Assembly (NCBI RefSeq): GCF_004342005.1
Contig: NZ_SMBX01000002.1
Span: 558,001 to 622,000, forward strand
Source of the DNA: Paracandidimonas soli
Lineage (GTDB): Bacteria > Pseudomonadota > Gammaproteobacteria > Burkholderiales > Burkholderiaceae_B
DNA: 64,000 nucleotides
Direction of reading: 5' to 3'
Made by a program: the position numbers and the translations under genes
Notes under the pieces: generated by a model
Told to the model about the DNA's origin: nothing
The model's database searches: none
What the model saw: only the letters and a program-made list of their open reading frames with translations
Shown: piece after piece, positions 37,027 through 44,790 of the stretch
How positions within the stretch are numbered: the first letter of the stretch is position 1
Layout: each line of letters starts with the position of its first letter

Positions 37027-38544
37027 TCAATTCGACTCCAATGCCTGGGGCATAGTCGCGCTCGACCGCTGACGCAGGCTGCTCCACACGCCCCACACCA
37101 GCAAGACTGCCGTCAGGAGCAGCACCCACATGCTGATCGGGCGTTCGATGAAGACCTGGAAGCTGCCTCGCGAGAGCAGCATGGCACGCCGGAAGTTTTC
37201 CTCCAGCATCGGGCCCAATACATAGCCGAGCAGCAGTGGAGCGGGTTCGAAGTCGAGCACCCGCAGTACGTAGCCGGCAATGCCGAACACCAGAACCGCA
37301 TAGACATCGAAGACGTTGTTGTTGACCGCATACGTGCCGATACAGATGAACATCACGATCGCCGGGTAGAGGATGTGATATGGAATCGTCAGCACACGAA
37401 CCCACAGGCCGATCATCGGCACGTTCAGGATCACCAGGACGATGTTGCCGATCCAGAAACTCATCACCAGGCCCCAGAACATGTCGGGGTGCTCTGTCAG
37501 CATTTGTGGTCCGGGCTGGATACCGTGGACCATCAACGCACCGATGATCAACGCCATCGTCACACTGCCGGGAATGCCAAGCGTCATCGTCGGGATGAAG
37601 GACGCCTGGTCCGACGCGTTGTTGGCCGACTCCGGAGCCATGATGCCCTCGATCGCTCCACGGCCGAAGCGCTCGGGCGTCTTCGAGGTCCGCTTCTCGA
37701 GCGCATAGGCCATGAAGGCGGCCACGGTAGGTCCCACGCCGGGCAGCACGCCGAAGAACGATCCCAGACCCGATCCACGGGCCATGGGTCCCCAGGAACG
37801 CTTTATCTCATCACGCGTTGGCAGCATGGCCTTCATCGATACGTCGATCTTGCGGTCGGCCGACTTCACATGATTGATGCTGGCGATGATTTCGGTAAGG
37901 CCAAACAGACCCATGGCAAGTGCGACGATCTGCACGCCGTCCTGAAGTTCGGGAAATCCGAAATCGAAGCGAGCCACACCGGAATTGACGTCAGTACCTA
38001 CCAGCCCGAGCAGGACACCGCCCACGACCATGGTGATGCCCTTGATCGCGGAACCGGACGACACTACAGAGGCCGCCACCAGGCCCAGCACCATTATCGA
38101 AAAATACTCGGCAGGACCGAATTTGAACGCGACCTCAGCGACGAGTGGAGAAAACAGCATCATCATGAGAATACCGACAGTGGCCCCGTAGAAGGAGGCA
38201 ACGGTCGTCATCAGCAGAGCGACACCAGCCCGTCCCTGTTTGGCCATCGGAAACCCATCCAGGCACGTCACGGCGTTGGCTGGCGTTCCCGGAAGATTCA
38301 ACAGGATCGAGGCTGTCGATCCACCGTAGGTACTGCCATACCAGATGCCGGCCAGCATGATCAGCGCGGCAGTAGGTTCCAGGACGTAGGTGATCGGAAA
38401 CAGCAGCGACATTGTCGCCAGGGTCCCTACGCCCGGGATCACGCCGATCAGCGTGCCAAGCGATACGCCGATGATGCACCAGAGAAGATTGTTCCAGGCG
38501 AACGCTGTCGTCAGCCCCAGCATGACATTGTCAAACAGTTCCAT
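37027..38544 (-). CDS. tctA: TctA-family transporter large membrane subunit
   Basis: 505 residues with about 11-12 transmembrane segments. TctA hallmarks are present: IGVIPGVGTLATMSLL near the N-terminus, GSTASILLNLPGTPANAVTC, and the second PGVGPT motif SFFGVLPGVGPTVAAFMAYA with ESANNASDQASFIPTMTLGI. With TctB and a periplasmic TctC receptor it imports tricarboxylates or other carboxylates using the ion gradient. No TctC gene lies next to the pair. In Alcaligenaceae many orphan TctC-like (Bug) receptors exist, so the partner may be elsewhere. Confidence 0.94.
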   Translation of the reverse strand: MELFDNVMLGLTTAFAWNNLLWCIIGVSLGTLIGVIPGVGTLATMSLLFPITYVLEPTAALIMLAGIWYGSTYGGSTASILLNLPGTPANAVTCLDGFPMAKQGRAGVALLMTTVASFYGATVGILMMMLFSPLVAEVAFKFGPAEYFSIMVLGLVAASVVSSGSAIKGITMVVGGVLLGLVGTDVNSGVARFDFGFPELQDGVQIVALAMGLFGLTEIIASINHVKSADRKIDVSMKAMLPTRDEIKRSWGPMARGSGLGSFFGVLPGVGPTVAAFMAYALEKRTSKTPERFGRGAIEGIMAPESANNASDQASFIPTMTLGIPGSVTMALIIGALMVHGIQPGPQMLTEHPDMFWGLVMSFWIGNIVLVILNVPMIGLWVRVLTIPYHILYPAIVMFICIGTYAVNNNVFDVYAVLVFGIAGYVLRVLDFEPAPLLLGYVLGPMLEENFRRAMLLSRGSFQVFIERPISMWVLLLTAVLLVWGVWSSLRQRSSATMPQALESN

Positions 38545-38556
38545 CTTTATCTTCTC

Positions 38557-39006
38557 CTACCAGGGCCAGGCAAAGGCCGGAAGAATGACTCCCAGACCTG
38601 TTTTGAAGACCAGGGTCGCTCCGACGGAGAGACTCCCGGCGAGAATCAGCGAACCTCTCCAGGACAGTTTGCAATCCGACATGCCGGCGAGGACGCTCTG
38701 CACGATGATCGCGGGCACCAGACCAAACGGAAGCACCAGCAGCGCGAATGCGAGCACCGACAGACTGATCCAGAACAGCGGCCTGAATTCGAAGAATGGT
38801 CTTGGCCCCGCACGCAGCAGCGCAGGGATCAGTATCATGACCCCGCACAGCACCAACAGGCCGCCTACAAGGGCGGGGAAATAGCCTGGTCCCATCCGGG
38901 CGGCCGTGCCGACGTTGAATGCAGTCAATGAGTGGTACATCGCCGCAGCCCCGGCAAGCGTGGTCAGGCCGCCACCGATCAAGTCTCGGTAGTCAACTCT
39001 ACGCAT
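38557..39006 (-). CDS. tctB: TctB-family transporter small membrane subunit
   Basis: 149 residues with four transmembrane helices and the TctB pattern TAARMGPGYFPALVGGLLVL (family G-PG-FP motif). It pairs with TctA, whose gene starts 12 nt downstream. A strong AAGGAG ribosome-binding site sits 9 nt before the ATG. The roughly 300 nt upstream, up to the kinase gene, contain two hairpins but no tctC. Confidence 0.9.
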   Translation of the reverse strand: MRRVDYRDLIGGGLTTLAGAAAMYHSLTAFNVGTAARMGPGYFPALVGGLLVLCGVMILIPALLRAGPRPFFEFRPLFWISLSVLAFALLVLPFGLVPAIIVQSVLAGMSDCKLSWRGSLILAGSLSVGATLVFKTGLGVILPAFAWPW

Positions 39007-39063
39007 GCAGTTGTCTCCTTAGTGGTTGTCGAATATTGAGTTTGAAACCTATCAATGGTTTCC

Positions 39064-39126
39064 AAGGCGTTTGCCTGCCCGAAGGGCAGGCAAACGCCTT
39101 CCGCATCGGCGCACTCCGACGCCGAT
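39064..39126 (-). other. Tandem hairpins upstream of tctBA
   Basis: First: AAGGCGTTTGCCTGCCC (39064-39080), GAA, and the exact complement to 39100, a perfect 17-bp stem with a 3-nt loop. Second: ATCGGCG-N8-CGCCGAT (39105-39126). They lie 58-120 nt before tctB and about 180 nt after the kinase gene. The long stem lacks a T-run on the minus strand; the rest of this 298-nt gap shows no gene. Confidence 0.75.
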
Positions 39127-39263
39127 CGAGTATGGTAAGAAAAAGCGGCTCCGGAAAAGATGAGTGGATCATTACCGCTCGGCAATGAATCGCCCCGATG
39201 CCTCGATGGCAACCAATATGCTGGTTCACATCCGCAGAAAAATCAGCCGCAACATAGGAGACC

Positions 39264-39286
39264 CCCGGCAGCCCATGGCTGCCGGG
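39264..39286 (-). terminator. Hairpin downstream of the sensor kinase gene
   Basis: CCCGGCAGCC-CAT-GGCTGCCGGG, a 10-bp perfect stem 18 nt past the kinase stop. No T-run follows, so termination is likely but not certain. Confidence 0.55.
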
Positions 39287-39304
39287 ATCTACGACACCCG
39301 CCTC

Positions 39305-40684
39305 TCAGCTCAGGCAGGAACGGGGAAAATCCAGTTCGATGACCGCACCTTTCGCCGAAGGCAGAATCCGGAACTCGGCGGAATGCAGCCTGACGATGGC
39401 CACGACGCTGGCAAGTCCCAGGCCATAGCCCTCGCCGGTACGTCCCGCACGGTAGAAACGCTGCCCGATTTTGCCGCGCTTGTCCTCCGGAATGCCGGGC
39501 CCATTGTCCGCCACGGTCAATATCGCCCGCCCCGACCTGCTGGTCAGTGTCACATTCACCACCGCCGTCTCGCCTGCGTACTTCAGGGCATTGTCGATCA
39601 AGTTCGCCACCGCGCTGGCCAGCAGATCCCTGTCGCCTTCGACGATGATGCCTCCCGGCTCTTCGAGCACCACCTTGGTGCCGGAGTCCTCGGCGAAGGC
39701 GGAATACAGCTCCACTACATCGCGTACAACCGCGCCGAAATCCACATAGGAAAACACGGTGCGCCGCATGCCGGATTCGAGTTCCGCTATCTGCAGCAGC
39801 TTTTCCATTATCTTGCCCAGCTCCTCCAGCTGGGATGCCGCGAATTCCGCCGCCTGGCGTAGCTCCGCCTGCGTACTGTCCGGCCTCAGCGCGGGCCGCA
39901 GCGTCAGCAGAATGCGGGCGACGGGCGTCCGCAGATTATGCGCGACGGAGTCCGACACATGCCTGACTCCGGTCATCAGGCGCTCTATCCGGTCCAGCAT
40001 GTGGTTGATATCGTGCGTCAGCAGGGCGAACTCGTCCTGCGAGCGCGATACCGGCACGCGCTCATTCAACAGGCCGTCGCTGACCTGCGCCGCCGTTCTG
40101 CGTATGACCTCCACGCGCTGCTGCAAAGCGCGCCGAAACAGGAAAGCACCCAGCGCCGTCACCAGCAGGACGAAGGCCCCCGCCAGCAATAGCAGGCGAT
40201 TGAGGCGCTGCGTCATCTGATGCAGGTCCCTGATGTCCTGTCCCACGATCAGGCGGGAGCCGTCCGGCAGCCTGCGCGCAACGGAATAAGCGTCCACAGG
40301 ATGGCCATTCAGCTCCACATGGTGGATTTCGCCCGTATCGCCGAGCGGATCCGGAAACGGCCAGCCTAGCGCGTTCCCGGCGAGCTTCTCGCCCTTCTCG
40401 TCCATCAGCATCAGGACTTCCGTTTCCGCGTTGACCTGGTCCGTCAGCTCCAGCGCAATTTCCCTGATCAGGGCATCCCGCCCTCCCTGCTCGAAATGCG
40501 CCATCAGACGCTGCGCCGTGGCGGTCACCTGCCTGGAGAACTGCGCTTCCAGCACGGAGGCCGTCTGAACGTAAAAGATGGACAGCAGCAGCATCGAGGT
40601 CACCACCGCCAGCATGCCAGCGTACAAGGTCAGCCTGAGGGCGACCGAGTCGCTGGTCAGGTGCCAGAGGTTGCGCCAATTCAT
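39305..40684 (-). CDS. HAMP-type sensor histidine kinase
   Basis: 459 residues. Transmembrane helices at about 18-40 and 163-186 flank a periplasmic sensor of about 120 residues. A HAMP segment follows (about 186-238), then the dimerisation box VRHVSDSVAHNLRTPVARI with His249, and an HATPase domain with NLIDNALKYAGE and GYGLGLASVV. The residue after the phospho-acceptor His is Asn250, where most kinases of this class have Glu or Asp. That position aids catalysis, so activity may be altered. It is translationally coupled (4-nt overlap) to the regulator gene upstream. The signal is unknown. Confidence 0.9.
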   Translation of the reverse strand: MNWRNLWHLTSDSVALRLTLYAGMLAVVTSMLLLSIFYVQTASVLEAQFSRQVTATAQRLMAHFEQGGRDALIREIALELTDQVNAETEVLMLMDEKGEKLAGNALGWPFPDPLGDTGEIHHVELNGHPVDAYSVARRLPDGSRLIVGQDIRDLHQMTQRLNRLLLLAGAFVLLVTALGAFLFRRALQQRVEVIRRTAAQVSDGLLNERVPVSRSQDEFALLTHDINHMLDRIERLMTGVRHVSDSVAHNLRTPVARILLTLRPALRPDSTQAELRQAAEFAASQLEELGKIMEKLLQIAELESGMRRTVFSYVDFGAVVRDVVELYSAFAEDSGTKVVLEEPGGIIVEGDRDLLASAVANLIDNALKYAGETAVVNVTLTSRSGRAILTVADNGPGIPEDKRGKIGQRFYRAGRTGEGYGLGLASVVAIVRLHSAEFRILPSAKGAVIELDFPRSCLS

Positions 40685-41397
40685 ACGCGCTCGCCATCCG
40701 TCCGTTCCTGCGCATTCAGGCGCTCGGACAGCATGTAGCCGGATCCGCGTATGGTGTGGATCAGCGAGCGAGTGAAGCCGCCGTCCACTTTCTGCCGCAA
40801 GCGGCTTATCTGCACATCGATCACGTTGGTCTGCGGATCGAAGTGGTAATTCCAGACAGCGGCAAGCATCATGGTGCGCGTCACGATCTGATCGGTGTTT
40901 TTCATCAGATACGCCAGCAGCTGGAATTCGCGCGGCTGCAATGGAATATGGCGGCCTCCGCGCTCCACCTTGCGGGCCACCAGATCCACGCGCAGGTCGG
41001 CCACCTGCAGGATATTGACGTCGGGACCCGATGCCGAACGCCGGATCAATGCCTCCATCCGCGCCAGCAATTCGGGAAAGGCGAACGGCTTGGTCAGATA
41101 GTCGTCTCCGCCCGCCTTCAGGCCGCGCACGCGCTCGTCCAGTCCCGTCAGGGCGCTGAGGACGAGCACGGGCGTCATCTTGCCCAGCCCTCTCAAAGTC
41201 TTCAGAATGGAGAGCCCATCCACATCGTTGGGCAGCAGCCTGTCCAGGATAAGGATGTCATAATTGTCCTCGAGCGCACGCGTCAGGCCTTCGGGCCCGT
41301 TTTCGCAAACGACCGGCACATGCCCAAGTTCGCGCAGACCCTCCGCAAGATAACGGGCATTGACAGGATCGTCCTCGATGATGAGACAGCGCCACAT
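40681..41397 (-). CDS. OmpR-family response regulator
   Basis: 238 residues. A receiver domain has IIEDD and phospho-acceptor Asp52 (DILILDRLLPNDVDG). A winged-helix DNA-binding domain follows (LQPREFQLLAYLMKN, then FDPQTNVIDVQISRLRQKV). The ATG at 41397 has GGAGG six nt upstream and gives a normal N-terminus; an in-frame TTG further up is not needed. It shares 72 nt of divergent promoter space with an SmvA-like exporter gene, a plausible target. Confidence 0.92.
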   Translation of the reverse strand: MWRCLIIEDDPVNARYLAEGLRELGHVPVVCENGPEGLTRALEDNYDILILDRLLPNDVDGLSILKTLRGLGKMTPVLVLSALTGLDERVRGLKAGGDDYLTKPFAFPELLARMEALIRRSASGPDVNILQVADLRVDLVARKVERGGRHIPLQPREFQLLAYLMKNTDQIVTRTMMLAAVWNYHFDPQTNVIDVQISRLRQKVDGGFTRSLIHTIRGSGYMLSERLNAQERTDGERV

Positions 41398-41469
41398 CGC
41401 GCACCTCCGCAAGTTTGCCAACCTTTCATTCTAGGCTGTTCCGGCATCGGCCGACATTACAATACATCC

Positions 41470-42972
41470 ATGATGCAAACCGATAACCGCTGGCTTGTGC
41501 TGGCCATCGTATCCACTGCGCTGTTCCTGATCGTCGTCGACATGACAGTGCTCTATACGGCGCTTCCCCGGCTCACGCACGATCTTGCCGCGACCGTTTC
41601 CGAAAAACTCTGGATCATCAATGCCTACCCCCTGGTCGTCGCCGGCCTGCTCCCGGGGGCCGGCACATTGGGCGACAGGCTTGGAGCGCGCACATTGTTC
41701 GTCTGGGGCCTGTGCGTCTTCGGCGCGGCCTCGCTGCTGGCCGCCTACTCGCCCACGGCCGCCATCCTGATCGTGGCTCGCGGCCTGCTCGCCGTCGGCG
41801 CCGCGATGATGATGCCCGCCACGCTGTCCATCATCCGCAACACCTTCGCCGACGAACGCGAGCGTGCCTTCGCCATCGGCATCTGGGCCGCGATCGCCTC
41901 CGGCGGCGCCGCCATCGGCCCGGTCATCGGCGGAGCGCTGCTCGAGTATTTCTGGTGGGGCTCGGTCTTTCTCATCAATGTCCCCATCGTGCTGCTCACC
42001 ATTCCGCTGGCGCTGCGCTTCATCGCGCGCAGCAGGCCCGGAGCGGCGCAGCCCTGGGACTTGACCGGTTCGCTGCAGATCATGCTGGGGCTGATCGGCC
42101 TCACCTATGCCATCAAGGAGTTGAGCAAGCGCTCTCCCTCCGTCGGCATTGCCATGCTGGCAGCCGCCGCCGGGCTGCTGTTCCTGGCGCTGTTCGCGCG
42201 CAGGCAGCGATACGCCGCCACGCCGCTGATCGATTTCTCCCTGTTCCGCAACCGGCACTTTTCCTCCGGGGTGCTGGCTGCCGTCATCGCGGCCGTCGCC
42301 CTCATCGGCATCGAGCTCGTGCTGACGCAACGCCTGCAACTGGTGCAGGAAATGACGCCGCTGCAGGCCGGCCTGTTCATTCTGCCTCTGCCGCTCGCCT
42401 CATTCATCGCAGGGCCGTTGGCGGGTCTTTTCCTGACCCGTATCGGCACCGCGCGCGTCATGTGGGCGATGCTGCTGCTGACGGGAGCCGGCGCCGTCGT
42501 CTATCTGCAGGCCTACCAGTCCGGACCAGCCTTGCAAATAGCAGCCATGTCCATGATGGGCTTTGGCCTCGGAGCCGCGATGACCGCCGCCTCCAGCGCC
42601 ATCATGCAGAATGCGCCGCCCGAACGCGCCGGCATGGCGGCCTCGATAGAGGAGGTTTCCTACGAGCTTGGAGGATCGCTGGGCGTTACGCTGCTGGGCA
42701 GCTTGATGAGCGCCATCTATACGGCATCGTTGACGTTGCCCGAACACCTTCAGGTGCCCATGACGGCCTACGACAGCCTGGACGAAGCCCTGATGCTCGC
42801 CGAAACGCTTCCCCGGGAAGCCGCTGCGCAACTGGCGGAGCTGGCGCGCCTGGCATTCGACCAGGCATTTTCTGGCGTCATGCTGGCGGCGGCGCTGCTG
42901 CTGGGACTGGCCGCGGCCCTCATCGCCTGGAGCAACAGAACAGGCCGAGTACCCGCCGCTCAATCCGCCTGA
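41470..42972 (+). CDS. MFS drug exporter, 14-TMS DHA2 family, SmvA-like
   Basis: 500 residues with about 14 transmembrane helices. DHA2 landmarks are the TM1 Asp in FLIVVDMTVLYTALP, GDRLGARTLFVWG, motif C-like GLWAAIASGGAAIGPVIGG and VFLINVPIVLL. The sequence pattern recalls SmvA, which exports methyl viologen, quaternary ammonium compounds and chlorhexidine; the substrate here is inferred. The ATG at 41470 gives the natural N-terminus; a much longer open frame upstream is antisense to the regulator gene. Its 3' end overlaps the convergent ATPase gene by 13 nt. Confidence 0.88.
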   Translation: MMQTDNRWLVLAIVSTALFLIVVDMTVLYTALPRLTHDLAATVSEKLWIINAYPLVVAGLLPGAGTLGDRLGARTLFVWGLCVFGAASLLAAYSPTAAILIVARGLLAVGAAMMMPATLSIIRNTFADERERAFAIGIWAAIASGGAAIGPVIGGALLEYFWWGSVFLINVPIVLLTIPLALRFIARSRPGAAQPWDLTGSLQIMLGLIGLTYAIKELSKRSPSVGIAMLAAAAGLLFLALFARRQRYAATPLIDFSLFRNRHFSSGVLAAVIAAVALIGIELVLTQRLQLVQEMTPLQAGLFILPLPLASFIAGPLAGLFLTRIGTARVMWAMLLLTGAGAVVYLQAYQSGPALQIAAMSMMGFGLGAAMTAASSAIMQNAPPERAGMAASIEEVSYELGGSLGVTLLGSLMSAIYTASLTLPEHLQVPMTAYDSLDEALMLAETLPREAAAQLAELARLAFDQAFSGVMLAAALLLGLAAALIAWSNRTGRVPAAQSA

Positions 42973-43634
42973 AGCCTCCCCGCCCCCAGCACCAGGGTGC
43001 GCTGACACCTGGAGGCCAGTTGCGCGTCATGCGTCACCAGCACCAGCGTGCTCCCCTGCTCTTCGTGCAGGCTGAACATCAGCTCGATGACCCGCTCGCC
43101 CGTGGCGGAATCCAGGCTTCCGGTCGGTTCGTCAGCAAACAGGATGTCAGGCCGCATCACGAAGGCGCGCGCCAGCGACACACGCTGCTGCTCTCCGCCT
43201 GACAGCGTGCGGGGATAATGGTCCAGGCGGTTTTCCAGACCCACCCTCGCCAGCATCTGCCGCGCCGCATCCGCAGCGGGCCTGCCGGCCAGCTCCAGCG
43301 GCAACATAACGTTTTCCAGCGCCGTCAGGTTGGGCAGCAACTGGAACGACTGGAACACGAACCCCACGTGCCGCGCCCTGATGGCCGCGCGCTCTTCTTC
43401 GCTGAGGCGGAACAGATCGGCCCCCATCAGGCTGACTGCCCCCGAACTGGGGACATCCAGTCCGGCCAGCAACCCCAGCAGCGTGGATTTTCCCGATCCG
43501 GAACTTCCGGTGATTGCGACGGCCTCACCCGCTTCGACCGTAAAACTGATATTTTCCAGTATTTGCAGCACGCCGCTCGAATCCTCGACCTGCTTGCACA
43601 ACTGCTCAACGACAACTGAATGGATGATGCTCAT
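42960..43634 (-). CDS. ybbA: LolD/YbbA-like ABC ATPase without adjacent permease
   Basis: 224 residues, a complete MacB/LolD-class ATPase: Walker A ITGSSGSGKSTLLGLLAG, Q-loop FVFQSFQLLPNLTALENV, signature LSGGEQQRVSLARAFV, Walker B ILFADEPTGSLD. It is divergent from the tesA-like gene exactly as ybbA is from tesA in E. coli, which supports the symbol. The ybbP permease that should follow is missing: an unrelated exporter gene converges on the 3' end. The start at 43634 gives MSIIHSVVVEQLC; its ATG overlaps the neighbouring start region. Confidence 0.85.
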   Translation of the reverse strand: MSIIHSVVVEQLCKQVEDSSGVLQILENISFTVEAGEAVAITGSSGSGKSTLLGLLAGLDVPSSGAVSLMGADLFRLSEEERAAIRARHVGFVFQSFQLLPNLTALENVMLPLELAGRPAADAARQMLARVGLENRLDHYPRTLSGGEQQRVSLARAFVMRPDILFADEPTGSLDSATGERVIELMFSLHEEQGSTLVLVTHDAQLASRCQRTLVLGAGRLQAD

Positions 43635-44262
43635 GCTGTTCCGATGGTTAATGACGCTGTTCGCCTCGTTTCTCATGGCCGCCGGCGCCGCCGCCGAAAC
43701 CCGCGGCGGCACGATGCTTGTGCTCGGCGACAGCCTGTCTGCCGAATACGGCATTGAACGCGGATCGGGCTGGGTGTCGCTATTGGAGCCACGCATCCGC
43801 GATACGTTCCCCGGCGTCCAGATAAAAAACGCCAGTATCAGCGGCGATACGACCAGCGGCGGCCTGACGCGCCTGCCCGACGCCCTCCTGCAGCATGATC
43901 CCGCCGTCGTGCTGATCGAGCTCGGCGCCAACGATGCGCTGCGCGGCCTGTCGCTGCAGGCCACGCGGGAAAACCTTGCCCGGATGATAACCCTTTCCAG
44001 GGAAAGCGGCGCCTCGGTCATCCTGGTCGGCATGCAGATCCCGCCCAACTACGGCACCCGCTACTCCCGGCAGTTCCGCGAACTGTTCCCCGAGCTGGCC
44101 CAGGAGCATGGCGTCGACCTGGTTCCCTTCCTTCTCGAAGGCATGGCCTCGGACAGCAGCCTGTTCCAGGCCGACGGCATTCATCCGAACGAGGCGGCGC
44201 AACCCCTCATCGCCGACAATGTCTGGCCTGTATTGCAGTCTGCGCTGGAACGACTGCAATAA
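43624..44262 (+). CDS. tesA: SGNH-family esterase/thioesterase I
   Basis: About 212 residues. A signal peptide (LMTLFASFLMAAGAAAE) is followed by the SGNH blocks: VLGDSLSAEYG (nucleophile Ser), Gly in ISGDTTSGG, Asn in ELGANDALRG, and the DGIHPNEAAQ Asp/His pair. TesA is a periplasmic acyl-CoA thioesterase I, lysophospholipase L1 and protease I. Met codons at 43624, 43627 and 43633 are all possible starts. All overlap or abut the divergent ATPase gene start within 11 nt, a very tight arrangement. Confidence 0.92.
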   Translation: MMLMLFRWLMTLFASFLMAAGAAAETRGGTMLVLGDSLSAEYGIERGSGWVSLLEPRIRDTFPGVQIKNASISGDTTSGGLTRLPDALLQHDPAVVLIELGANDALRGLSLQATRENLARMITLSRESGASVILVGMQIPPNYGTRYSRQFRELFPELAQEHGVDLVPFLLEGMASDSSLFQADGIHPNEAAQPLIADNVWPVLQSALERLQ

Positions 44263-44351
44263 GCTTGTCGGACACAGTGCGAAACTCCCGGATCCGTGCG
44301 TCAAGACGCCCTTCTTTTTCTGCATCAGCAGCAAAAAAAGCCGCAAAGCCA

Positions 44352-44381
44352 TTGACACACGTTTAAAAATCGATGTATTAT
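44352..44381 (+). promoter_or_regulatory. Promoter of tRNA-Val
   Basis: -35 TTGACA (perfect consensus), an 18-nt spacer and -10 TATTAT, ending 11 nt before the mature tRNA. Confidence 0.8.
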
Positions 44382-44392
44382 TACGTTCTTTC

Positions 44393-44469
44393 AGGCGGTT
44401 AGCTCAGTTGGTTAGAGCGCTACGTTGACATCGTAGAGGTCGCTGGTTCGAATCCAGTACTGCCTACCA
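44393..44469 (+). tRNA. tRNA-Val (anticodon GAC)
   Basis: 77 nt cloverleaf: acceptor AGGCGGT/ACTGCCT, D-arm GCTC-AGTTGGTTA-GAGC, anticodon arm CTACG-TTGACAT-CGTAG with anticodon GAC, and T-arm with TTCGAAT. The 3' CCA is encoded. It has a clear promoter and is followed by a bidirectional terminator. It stands alone, with no other tRNA in the window. Confidence 0.97.
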
Positions 44470-44499
44470 GAATACATGCAAGGGCTTCCAAGCCCAGCC

Positions 44500-44536
44500 A
44501 AAAAAGCCGCAAACTCAATGAGTTGCGGCTTTTTTT
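44500..44536. terminator. Bidirectional terminator between tRNA-Val and the entericidin gene
   Basis: Six A, then GCCGCAAACTC-AAT-GAGTTGCGGC (10-bp stem with one bulged A), then seven T. It serves the tRNA on the plus strand and the convergent entericidin gene on the minus strand. Confidence 0.92.
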
Positions 44537-44587
44537 GTTGGGTTCGGCTCTTCCTCATTTCGGAGTATGGGCATTCATCAGACCCGG

Positions 44588-44719
44588 CTATTTCGTCGAT
44601 CTGGAGATCGCATCCCCCGCTTTGCTGATATCTTGCCCGGCACCATCGATGGTATTGGCGCAACCTGCCATGACCAGGCAGCCCAACAGGGCAAACATCG
44701 CAAGAATCTTGTTTTTCAT
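44588..44719 (-). CDS. ecnB: Entericidin-family small lipoprotein
   Basis: 43 residues starting MKNKILAMFALLGCLVMAGC, with a lipobox at LVMAGC (Cys20). The short mature tail (NTIDGAGQDISKAGDAI, then SRSTK) is typical of entericidin A/B. In E. coli entericidin B is a stationary-phase, RpoS-linked bacteriolytic lipoprotein; in betaproteobacteria it usually stands alone, as here, without the antidote EcnA. AAAGGAG precedes the ATG. The gene lies between tehB and the tRNA-Val terminator. Confidence 0.92.
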   Translation of the reverse strand: MKNKILAMFALLGCLVMAGCANTIDGAGQDISKAGDAISRSTK

Positions 44720-44790
44720 TGCCGCTCCTTTCAAGTATCACGGTTCTTTTATTCTACGACAGCTTGAGCGCTTTTTGCGCCTCTCTTTCA

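Noticed and set aside
40756..41469. N-terminal extension of the SmvA-like exporter reading frame
   Set aside because: It is antisense to the response regulator gene and precedes a normal transmembrane start at 41470.
44412..44741. Minus-strand open frame covering tRNA-Val whose C-terminus reads WIRTSDLYDVNVAL
   Set aside because: This peptide is the well-known spurious translation of a tRNA antisense strand; the tRNA fold is unambiguous and the real gene here is the short entericidin frame.
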